DNA from: an uncultured Clostridia bacterium
GTDB taxonomy: Bacteria > Bacillota > Clostridia > TANB77 > CAG-508
Direction of reading: 5' to 3'
DNA: 8,713 bases
Assembly: GCA_947589135.1 (NCBI GenBank)
Contig: CANPZT010000054.1
Span: forward strand, 1 to 8,713
Shown: piece by piece, positions 1 through 5,700 of the stretch
How positions within the stretch are numbered: the stretch's first letter is position 1
How the letters are laid out: the number at the start of each line of letters is the position of its first letter
Translations under genes and position numbers: made by a program
The notes under the pieces: model-generated
The model's input: the letters and a program-made list of their open reading frames with translations, nothing else
The model's database searches: none
Told to the model about the DNA's origin: nothing

Positions 1-559
1 CACTTTCATGTGCTCCTACTGGATTGAAGTATCTTAAAATACAAATATCCCAAGTGTTATCTGATGCATAAACATCTTTTAGTATTTGTTCAATAAATAA
101 TTTTGTTGTTCCATATGGATTTGTTGTTCCACCTGTTTTACATTCTTCTGTTAATGGTATTATTTCTGGGTCTCCATATACTGTTGCTGATGAACTAAAT
201 ATAAATTTTTTACATCCATATTTTCTCATTACATCCAATAGTACTAAACATCCTGATATATTATTTGTGTAATATTCAATTGGTTTTTGTACAGATTCTC
301 CTACTGCTTTATATCCTGCAAAATTTAATACTGCATCAATTTCATTTTCTTGAAATACTTTTTCTAATTTTTCTTTGTCTAAATAATCTAATTCATAAAA
401 TTTAAAGTCTTTTCCTGTAATTTGTTTTATTTTTTTCAATACTTCTGGCTTACTATTTGAAAAGTTGTCTATTATTATAATTTCCTTTCCTGCATTTAAT
501 AATTCTATTGCTGTGTGGCTTCCTATATATCCAGCTCCCCCTGGTAACAAAATTGCCAT
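1..559 (-). CDS. galE: UDP-glucose 4-epimerase, N-terminal 186 residues (partial, cut by window edge)
   Basis: GalE is an NAD-dependent short-chain dehydrogenase/reductase-type enzyme that interconverts UDP-glucose and UDP-galactose in the cytoplasm, supplying galactose for surface polymers and the Leloir pathway. The visible 186 residues hold the Rossmann glycine motif GGAGYIG (7-13), the acidic Asp31 after the second strand (IIIIDNFSNS), FAGYKAVGES (80-89), the SSSATVYG segment with Ser124, and Tyr149-x3-Lys153 in NPYGTTK. These catalytic positions coincide with the numbering of E. coli GalE. The reading frame stays open to the left edge, so roughly the C-terminal 140 residues, including most of the UDP-sugar binding part, lie outside the window. 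The ATG has a strong GGAGG at 567-571, 7 nt upstream, and follows the cysS stop by 28 nt, suggesting co-transcription. Residue 6 is Pro where the family usually has Thr or another small residue. Closely related NDP-sugar epimerases are possible, but GalE fits best. Confidence 0.93.
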   Translation of the reverse strand, partial: MAILLPGGAGYIGSHTAIELLNAGKEIIIIDNFSNSKPEVLKKIKQITGKDFKFYELDYLDKEKLEKVFQENEIDAVLNFAGYKAVGESVQKPIEYYTNNISGCLVLLDVMRKYGCKKFIFSSSATVYGDPEIIPLTEECKTGGTTNPYGTTKLFIEQILKDVYASDNTWDICILRYFNPVGAHES

Positions 560-571
560 TTTATTTCCTCC

Positions 572-617
572 TTTAAATATTTGACCTTCAATTATTTAAT
601 TTAATAATTTGACCTTC
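572..617 (-). repeat. Imperfect direct repeat spanning the cysS stop codon
   Basis: On the minus strand an 18-nt segment beginning GAAGGTCAAAT occurs at 617-600 and again at 589-572, a period of 28 nt, with two mismatches near its end. The first copy encodes part of the last CysRS residues (EGQIIK). The second copy begins within the TGA stop and runs into the galE leader. The period is not a multiple of three, so the second copy is read in another frame. It looks like a small tandem duplication; no function is implied. Confidence 0.5.
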
Positions 618-1985
618 CTTTGTATCTTTTATTATATATCCTTTTTGTGTTATTAAATCTCTTAGTTCGTCTGATTTTGCCCAGTCTTTATTTTCTCTTG
701 CTATTTTTCTTTGTTCTACTAAATCCAAAATTTCTTGTGGTATTTCTTCTTTTTTTGTATTTTCTTCATCTATCCTAATACCTAAAATAGTATCAAATTT
801 TGAAAGTAATTTTGAAATTTCTGGATTTTTTTTCTCAAATCTAGCTGCTTCCCAAACAAAGCTCATTGCAAGTGGCATATTTAAGTCATCATTTATTGCT
901 TCATGAAAATCTTTTTCTATTTTTAATAATTTTTCTTTATCAGCTGTTGTTAATTTATCAGTTCCTTTCAAGTTTAATTGATAACTATTGCGTAATCTTT
1001 CTAAAGATTTTGATGCTGATTCTATTCCTTCCCACGTAAAGTTTAGTTTGTTTCTATAATGGCAAGAATAGCTATATAGCCTGTATACAATGGGGTCATA
1101 TCCTTTTTCTTTTATATCTTTTAATAGATAAACATTTCCTAAACTTTTTGACATTTTACCACCATTAATTAGTAAGTATTCTCCATGCATCCAATAGTTT
1201 GCAGGTATCTTTCCACAAGCTCCTTTACTTTGTGCTATTTCGTTTTCATGGTGTGTAGGAATCAAGTCAATTCCTCCTGTATGTATATCAAATTGTTCTC
1301 CTAAATATTTCTGTCCCATTGCTGAACATTCAATATGCCAACCGGGATAGCTTGGTCCCCATGGACTATCCCATTTCATTAAATGATTTTCTGGTGCTTT
1401 AATCCATAATGCAAAATCGTATGGATTTCTTTTTTCTTTATCTACATCTACTCTTGCTCCTGCTTTTTGTTCTTCTATATTTAAATTTGATAATATTGGA
1501 TATTTATCTAATTTGCTAATATCAAAATATATAGCAGTTGATGTTTCATAAGCGTAACCATTTTCTACTAATTTTATTACATATTCTAACATTTCTTGTA
1601 TATGGTCTGTTGCTTTACATACAATTTCAGGTGTTTCTATGTTTAATTGTTGTAAATCTTCAAAAAATAATTTTGTATAATATTCAGCTATTTCTAAAGG
1701 TGTCTTTTTTTCTTCTCTTGCTGATTTTAACATTTTGTCTTCTCCATCATCACCATCTGACACTAAATGTCCTACATCTGTAATATTCATTGCATGTTTT
1801 AATTTAAATCCATTGTATCTAAGTACTCTTCTTAATACATCTTGAAAAATATTGGTTCTTATATTCCCTATTGTTGCATTTTTGTATACTGTTGGTCCAC
1901 AAGAATATATTCTTACCTCTGATTGATTAATTGGATGAAATTCTTCTTTTTTTCTAGTTAATGTGTTATAAAAATATATTTTCAA
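588..1985 (-). CDS. cysS: Cysteinyl-tRNA synthetase, TTG start (465 aa)
   Basis: Class I aminoacyl-tRNA synthetase that activates cysteine with ATP and charges tRNA-Cys in the cytoplasm. The protein opens with KIYFYNTLTRKKEEF, typical of the family N-terminus. Zinc ligands are recognisable as Cys29 (SCGPTVY), Cys220 (GWHIECSAMG), His245 and Glu249 (THHENE). The KMSKS loop is intact at 277-281, and the C-terminal helical domain ends in the usual DTKEG-type segment. The first signature, normally HIGH or HIGN, reads TIGN (38-41); the ACA codon for Thr38 is clear. I chose TTG at 1983-1985 because GGAGG lies 9 nt upstream and the family N-terminus begins there. An ATG at 2037-2039 in the same frame would add 18 non-homologous residues, has no ribosome binding site and lies inside a hairpin. 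The gene follows ponA by 77 nt, too short for a T-box leader. Length is normal for the family. Confidence 0.96.
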   Translation of the reverse strand: MKIYFYNTLTRKKEEFHPINQSEVRIYSCGPTVYKNATIGNIRTNIFQDVLRRVLRYNGFKLKHAMNITDVGHLVSDGDDGEDKMLKSAREEKKTPLEIAEYYTKLFFEDLQQLNIETPEIVCKATDHIQEMLEYVIKLVENGYAYETSTAIYFDISKLDKYPILSNLNIEEQKAGARVDVDKEKRNPYDFALWIKAPENHLMKWDSPWGPSYPGWHIECSAMGQKYLGEQFDIHTGGIDLIPTHHENEIAQSKGACGKIPANYWMHGEYLLINGGKMSKSLGNVYLLKDIKEKGYDPIVYRLYSYSCHYRNKLNFTWEGIESASKSLERLRNSYQLNLKGTDKLTTADKEKLLKIEKDFHEAINDDLNMPLAMSFVWEAARFEKKNPEISKLLSKFDTILGIRIDEENTKKEEIPQEILDLVEQRKIARENKDWAKSDELRDLITQKGYIIKDTKEGQIIKLNN

Positions 1986-1994
1986 TTGAAATTT

Positions 1995-1999
1995 CCTCC
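1995..1999 (-). promoter_or_regulatory. Ribosome binding site of cysS (decides TTG start)
   Basis: GGAGG on the minus strand, within AAAGGAGGAAATTTC, lies 9 nt upstream of TTG at 1983-1985. No ATG or GTG start is available at a suitable distance, so it supports TTG initiation rather than the upstream in-frame ATG at 2037-2039. Confidence 0.8.
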
Positions 2000-2013
2000 T
2001 TTTGATTAATATA

Positions 2014-2041
2014 AGATGAGAAATATTACAATTTCTCATCT
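2014..2041 (-). terminator. Perfect 11-bp hairpin between ponA and cysS, possible weak terminator or attenuator
   Basis: AGATGAGAAAT and its exact reverse complement are separated by a 6-nt loop, starting about 21 nt after the ponA stop. On the minus strand the stem is followed by TATATTAATC, which is T-rich but not an uninterrupted T-run, so a strong intrinsic terminator is unlikely. It may reduce read-through into cysS or protect the end of the ponA mRNA. The hairpin structure is seen directly; its function is inferred. Confidence 0.4.
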
Positions 2042-2062
2042 CTCGTTATTATATTTAATATT

Positions 2063-4594
2063 TTATGTTGTTGGTTTTTGTGTTCCTGCATTGTTCGTAT
2101 TTGGTTTTGCTGTATTCGTTGTATTTGTTGTATTTTTATTTTGTGTATTTGTTGTATTTGTTGCATTTGTGTTTTTGTTTGTATTTGTTGTATTTGTTGT
2201 ATTTGTGTTTTTGTTTGTATTTGTTGTATTGTTTTCTTTTGGCTTTTCTTCTGGTTTTTTGTGAATATTACATACTTCTGTTACTCTTTTTCCAGATGCA
2301 CTACTTGCTCCAACTGTTTTCCATAATTGTAATTTTTCTTTTGGTACTGATGCACCATAATTGTTAAGTTTTTTAGTTGGACAATATTCATTTGCTATTA
2401 ATCCTGATTCTGCACATAATTCTTGTGAACCATGTCCTTCACATTTTTCTGGCATATTGTCCTGTGTAAATATTTCTTGATATGTTGAGGCACATCCTGA
2501 GTTGGCTAAACATCCTGTTGTTCTACATACTGTTGCTGTAACAATTCCACTTGGTTTTACAAATGTTGCATTTGGTAAGCCTTTATGGATATCTTTCATT
2601 ACTGCTGACCAAATTAATCCTGCTGGGTTTCCTCCACTATAAAATACTTCTTCACTATCATCATAACCAAACCATGTTGCAGCTGCATAATAAGGTGTAA
2701 ATCCACATAACCATCTATCGTAATCATTGTTTGTTGTTCCTGTTTTAGCTGCTACATCCATTCCTGTTATTGCACAATATTTAGCAGTACCACTTCCTCC
2801 TACTACTGGTTCTTGAACAATTGTTTTTGCAATATATGCATTTTGTTCAGATATTACTCTTGTTGTTTCTTGTTTTGGAGTTAATACAGTATTTCCACTA
2901 CTATCTACTACTTTTGTATAGAATGTTGGTGTGATGTGTACTCCGTCGTTTGCAATTGTTCCATATGCTGCTGCCATTTCTAATGGGCTTATTCCGTTTG
3001 TTATTCCTCCTAATGCTAATGATAATACTTCGTCTTTTTCATCGTCTAAAGATGTTACTCCCATCTTTTTTAAGTATTCCATTGATTTCTTTGGAGTTAA
3101 TTCCTTCATTATCTTTACTGCTGGTATATTTTGTGATGTTTCTATAAATTGCCTTACAGTTATTAATCCTCTAAAATTGTTATAATTTTTAGGTGTAAAG
3201 TTTCCAAATTCTGTTTTTACATCATCATATACTGTTGCTGCAGTAATTACTTTTTCTTCTAGTCCTGGTGCTATTGTCGCAATTGGTTTCATTGAAGAAC
3301 CTGTTTGTTTTTGCATTTGTGTTGCTCTATTCCATCCTGATCCATCTTTTTGTCCTAATCCTCCTGCTACTCCAACTACATTACCTGTTTTATAGTCTAT
3401 TATTGCCATTCCTGATTGTGATGTTTGTTTTTTTGTTGGACTTTTAATTACATATTTTTCTTTTGCATATTCTTCTTCTAGTCTTGCTTGTATTGTTGGT
3501 TCTACTGTTGAATAAATTGTTAATCCACTACTATATACATAATTTTCTGCTAATTGCCTAGAAATATTTTTTTCTTCCATTACTTGAGTTACTACTTGAT
3601 CTAGGACTGCGTCTGTATGATATGAATATGTTGTGGCAGTATTTGTAATTCCGTTAGCAAAAGGTAAGCCTGCATCTACTTTCGCTACTGCCGCATTATA
3701 TTCCTCTTCATTTTGGATATATCCTAATTCTTTCATTTTATTTAAAACTGTTTTTGTTTTATTTTTTATTTTTTCAGAATTGTCTTTTGTTGTGTCAAAT
3801 GGATCATATGCGTTTGGTGAACTATTAATTCCTGCCATAAATGCACATTCTGCTAAGTCTAAGTCTTTTGCACTTTTATTAAAATAGTATTCTGATCCTA
3901 ATTCTACACCATGTAAATTACTTGAACCTACAAATAAAATATTTAGATATAATTCTAAAATTTGGTCCTTTGATATCATTCTTTCCACTTGATATGCTTT
4001 TGCCCATTCTTTTACTTTTCTAAAAATTCCTGCCATTCCTGCTGTTTCATCATCTTTAGTAATATTTTTTACTAATTGCTGTGTTATTGTACTTCCTCCA
4101 TAAGAGCCTTTACCTAAAACTTTATTAACAATAGCTCCTGCTGTTCTTTTAAAATCAACTCCACTATGTTTATAATATCTCTCATCTTCTATTGCAACAT
4201 ATGCTTTTGGTAAATATTCTGACATATCTGCAAGTGTAATTATTTTTCTTTTTTCATCTCCGCTCAAATTTGCAATTACTGCACCATTTTTATCTACTAC
4301 AACACTATTAGATGCTCCTATTTTTAATTCTTCTTTTGTAATTTCAAATTCGTCGCCAAATAGTCCAAAAAACATTCCAGCTATGATTCCTGCTCCTATT
4401 ACACATAATAGTAATATAATTATTATTATTACTTTTATTGCTAGTTTTAATTTTGTATGTTCTTGCTTCTTCTTATTTTTATTACTTTTTTTCCTATTTT
4501 CTTGTTTATTTGTTCTGTTTGATGTATTTGTTCTTTTAGTTGTTCTATTTTGACTTCTATTTTTGTTGTTTCTTTTTTTACTATTTTCTGGCAT
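2063..4594 (-). CDS. ponA: Class A penicillin-binding protein 1A-type (bifunctional transglycosylase/transpeptidase, 843 aa)
   Basis: Builds peptidoglycan outside the membrane by polymerising lipid II and cross-linking stem peptides. A basic, Asn/Thr-rich cytoplasmic N-terminus (1-50) precedes one membrane segment (about 51-77). The GT51 glycosyltransferase domain shows EDERYYKHSGVD with catalytic Glu136, GGSTITQQLVKN (167-177), and RKVKEWAKAYQVE followed by SKDQILELYLN, with Glu196 the probable second acid. The transpeptidase domain has the nucleophile Ser433 in SSMK (433-436), SQN (487-489) and KTGT (617-620). A cysteine-rich stretch (Cys690, 695, 701, 718, 727, 738, 775) with C-x3-G-LA-type motifs is common at the end of Gram-positive PBP1A proteins. 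It is followed by a low-complexity Asn/Thr/Lys tail. ATG has GGAGG at 4602-4606, 7 nt upstream. All catalytic motifs are present. The family assignment is firm, the exact symbol less so (ponA, pbp1A and mrcA are used). Confidence 0.96.
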   Translation of the reverse strand: MPENSKKRNNKNRSQNRTTKRTNTSNRTNKQENRKKSNKNKKKQEHTKLKLAIKVIIIIILLLCVIGAGIIAGMFFGLFGDEFEITKEELKIGASNSVVVDKNGAVIANLSGDEKRKIITLADMSEYLPKAYVAIEDERYYKHSGVDFKRTAGAIVNKVLGKGSYGGSTITQQLVKNITKDDETAGMAGIFRKVKEWAKAYQVERMISKDQILELYLNILFVGSSNLHGVELGSEYYFNKSAKDLDLAECAFMAGINSSPNAYDPFDTTKDNSEKIKNKTKTVLNKMKELGYIQNEEEYNAAVAKVDAGLPFANGITNTATTYSYHTDAVLDQVVTQVMEEKNISRQLAENYVYSSGLTIYSTVEPTIQARLEEEYAKEKYVIKSPTKKQTSQSGMAIIDYKTGNVVGVAGGLGQKDGSGWNRATQMQKQTGSSMKPIATIAPGLEEKVITAATVYDDVKTEFGNFTPKNYNNFRGLITVRQFIETSQNIPAVKIMKELTPKKSMEYLKKMGVTSLDDEKDEVLSLALGGITNGISPLEMAAAYGTIANDGVHITPTFYTKVVDSSGNTVLTPKQETTRVISEQNAYIAKTIVQEPVVGGSGTAKYCAITGMDVAAKTGTTNNDYDRWLCGFTPYYAAATWFGYDDSEEVFYSGGNPAGLIWSAVMKDIHKGLPNATFVKPSGIVTATVCRTTGCLANSGCASTYQEIFTQDNMPEKCEGHGSQELCAESGLIANEYCPTKKLNNYGASVPKEKLQLWKTVGASSASGKRVTEVCNIHKKPEEKPKENNTTNTNKNTNTTNTTNTNKNTNATNTTNTQNKNTTNTTNTAKPNTNNAGTQKPTT
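2111..2233 (-). repeat. 36-nt tandem repeats encoding the Asn/Thr/Lys tail of the penicillin-binding protein
   Basis: This stretch encodes residues 788-828, built from a 12-residue unit resembling TNTNKNTNTTNT (791-802 and 803-814), with a degenerate third copy to 828. At DNA level, 2165-2194 and 2201-2230 are identical over 30 nt at a spacing of 36 nt. The unit length is a multiple of three, so copy number could change without breaking the frame. The tail follows the transpeptidase and cysteine-rich regions and would lie outside the membrane, perhaps as a disordered linker in the wall. Confidence 0.8.
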
Positions 4595-4606
4595 TTTGAA
4601 TCCTCC

Positions 4607-4628
4607 TTGTCAACTTTAAATTTGACAA
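4607..4628. promoter_or_regulatory. 22-bp near-perfect palindrome in the ponA leader, candidate operator
   Basis: TTGTCAA and TTGACAA form 7-bp inverted arms around a TTTAAA centre. All 11 position pairs match except 4614/4621. The palindrome abuts the ponA ribosome binding site (4602-4606) and lies just downstream of TATAAT-like sequences. It could be a repressor binding site, or an RNA hairpin close to the Shine-Dalgarno sequence. Symmetry is seen directly; function is inferred. Confidence 0.4.
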
Positions 4629-4632
4629 ACTT

Positions 4633-4643
4633 ATTATATTATA
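4633..4643 (-). promoter_or_regulatory. Possible -10 element of a ponA promoter (weak)
   Basis: Two overlapping TATAAT hexamers occur on the minus strand (4638-4633 and 4643-4638), about 40 nt upstream of the ponA ATG. No convincing TTGACA-like -35 element lies 16-18 nt further upstream; that position falls in the poly-A/T tract. In such AT-rich DNA a TATAAT match alone is weak evidence. The 162-nt gap, the largest in the window, makes this the most likely place for an internal promoter. Confidence 0.3.
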
Positions 4644-4648
4644 TTTTT

Positions 4649-4669
4649 AAAAAAAAGAAAAGCTTTTCT
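4649..4669 (-). terminator. Possible weak rho-independent terminator downstream of the unknown gene
   Basis: On the minus strand AGAAAAGCTTTTCT (4669-4656) is a perfect 14-nt self-complementary sequence, giving about 5 bp with a tight 4-nt loop, followed directly by a run of T residues (4655-4649). It lies about 90 nt after the stop of the unknown gene and before ponA. The stem is short and AT-rich, so termination would be inefficient; the order of hairpin then T-run is correct for the minus strand. Confidence 0.4.
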
Positions 4670-4756
4670 AAAAAATTAATACTATATTTTGTTATTATTC
4701 AAATTTAATTTGTTTCTTATATTGTAATATTTGTGATAGCAAGTGAATTGTATACT

Positions 4757-5644
4757 TTATATTTTTATATTATTTGCAATTAATTCTTTAATTTCAACTT
4801 TATCTTTTTGTATTTGCCTAATCATATTTTCAAATGGTTGTTTTTGATTTATTTGTGCTTCATATAAATCTTTTTTACTGAATTTTTCTATTCTGTTATA
4901 ATTGTCTTGTTCTATTTGTTCAAAAAAATAGCTATTTTGATTTATTCCTTCAAATTTTATTTCATAATTATTAATATTAATACCATTAAATCTTTTTCTT
5001 TTTATTTTTACGTTATTTCTTATATTAATAATAATTGCCTCTTCATAAATATTATAATTGTTAATTAACTCTGATGGAAAATCTACATTTAAAATTAGTT
5101 GTGATTTTGCAAGGCTTCTTCTTTTATTATTATTTACAACTATCATTATACCTTGTTCTTCTAACATTTTGTCTTCTATTTTTTTAAATTTTGTTATATG
5201 GTTTGTTACAATATTAATCTTTTTATATTGTTGTAACAATCTTTTTATTGTCTGTAACATTACTTCTGATAAATCATTTACTAAAATTGATAATTGTATT
5301 TCTTGCTTTTCTAGTTTTTTCTTATTTACAATATAATCTAATATCTTTTCAGACAAAAGTTCAAATAACCATTTTCCATCAACAATATTGCAATTATATG
5401 AATATAATTCATTTACAAATTGTTCTTCATTTTTTAATTTTTTACTTAGTACAATTTTTCTACAATGCATTTTAGTTAAAATGTGATTTACTTTTTTAGC
5501 TAATTTTTCAGCCTTTTTCTCTGACATTTCTTTTTTATCAATTGGTAATATAATTGAATTGTTTTGTAATTTAACAATATTAAATATATTAAATAATATA
5601 TTTAATATAAAATTAGGCTTGTCAGCTTCTTGAATATAATACAA
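4757..5644 (-). CDS. Protein of unknown function, Rossmann-like, TTG start (295 aa)
   Basis: I do not recognise this protein. It is very rich in Asn, Ile and Lys and has no signal peptide or clear membrane helix, so it is probably cytoplasmic. Numbered from the TTG start, hydrophobic strands at about 117-122 (QLSILV), 143-147 (INIVT), 166-170 (IMIVV), 183-187 (LILNV) and 203-208 (AIIINI) alternate with helices, as in a Rossmann-like domain. There is no GxGxxG motif. A segment around NNNKRRSLAKSQ (171-182) and NVDFPSELI (186-194) looks like a conserved core. A possible basic helix lies at 40-60, and the C-terminal 50 residues are charged and helical. The TTG at 5642-5644 is preferred over GTG at 5651-5653 because the GTG is part of the ribosome binding site. 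It lies 56 nt after truB, so it may share that operon. Codons are even more AT-rich than those of rbfA or infB. Confidence 0.75.
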   Translation of the reverse strand: MYYIQEADKPNFILNILFNIFNIVKLQNNSIILPIDKKEMSEKKAEKLAKKVNHILTKMHCRKIVLSKKLKNEEQFVNELYSYNCNIVDGKWLFELLSEKILDYIVNKKKLEKQEIQLSILVNDLSEVMLQTIKRLLQQYKKINIVTNHITKFKKIEDKMLEEQGIMIVVNNNKRRSLAKSQLILNVDFPSELINNYNIYEEAIIINIRNNVKIKRKRFNGININNYEIKFEGINQNSYFFEQIEQDNYNRIEKFSKKDLYEAQINQKQPFENMIRQIQKDKVEIKELIANNIKI

Positions 5645-5648
5645 AAAA

Positions 5649-5658
5649 ATCACTTCCT
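5649..5658 (-). promoter_or_regulatory. Ribosome binding site of the unknown gene (decides TTG start)
   Basis: AGGAAGTGAT on the minus strand matches the extended anti-Shine-Dalgarno complement AGGAGGTGAT at 9 of 10 positions. From its GGAAG core to the TTG at 5642-5644 is 8 nt. A GTG at 5651-5653 in the same frame lies inside this element and cannot be spaced properly from it. Confidence 0.65.
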
Positions 5659-5700
5659 ATACACTTTTATTTAAGTATATGAAAATGATTTTAAAATATG

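Noticed and set aside
1986..2062. T-box riboswitch upstream of cysS
   Set aside because: The 77-nt gap is too short for a T-box leader and shows neither a T-box sequence nor a specifier stem; only a simple hairpin is present.
2016..2367. Three overlapping plus-strand frames encoding Phe/Val/Cys/Leu-rich hydrophobic peptides
   Set aside because: They are antisense shadows of the repetitive Asn/Thr tail of the penicillin-binding protein; they have no ribosome binding site and only reflect the repeat composition.
2931..3887. Plus-strand frames of 65-84 codons inside ponA
   Set aside because: They lie entirely antisense to a well-supported gene with complete catalytic motifs, and have no family resemblance.
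4670..4756. Promoter or small RNA just downstream of the unknown gene
   Set aside because: Only loose TACAAT/TATAAG matches were found without a suitable -35 element; in DNA this AT-rich they are expected by chance.
5058..5475. Plus-strand frames opposite the unknown gene, one resembling a membrane protein
   Set aside because: The hydrophobicity comes from reading AT-rich Asn/Lys codons on the opposite strand. The minus-strand frame is longer, has a good ribosome binding site and follows the direction of all neighbours.
5645..5700. Imperfect inverted repeat (TATACTT / AAGTGTATA) between truB and the unknown gene
   Set aside because: The arms need a mismatch or bulge and are AT-rich, with no T-run, so neither a terminator nor an operator can be supported.
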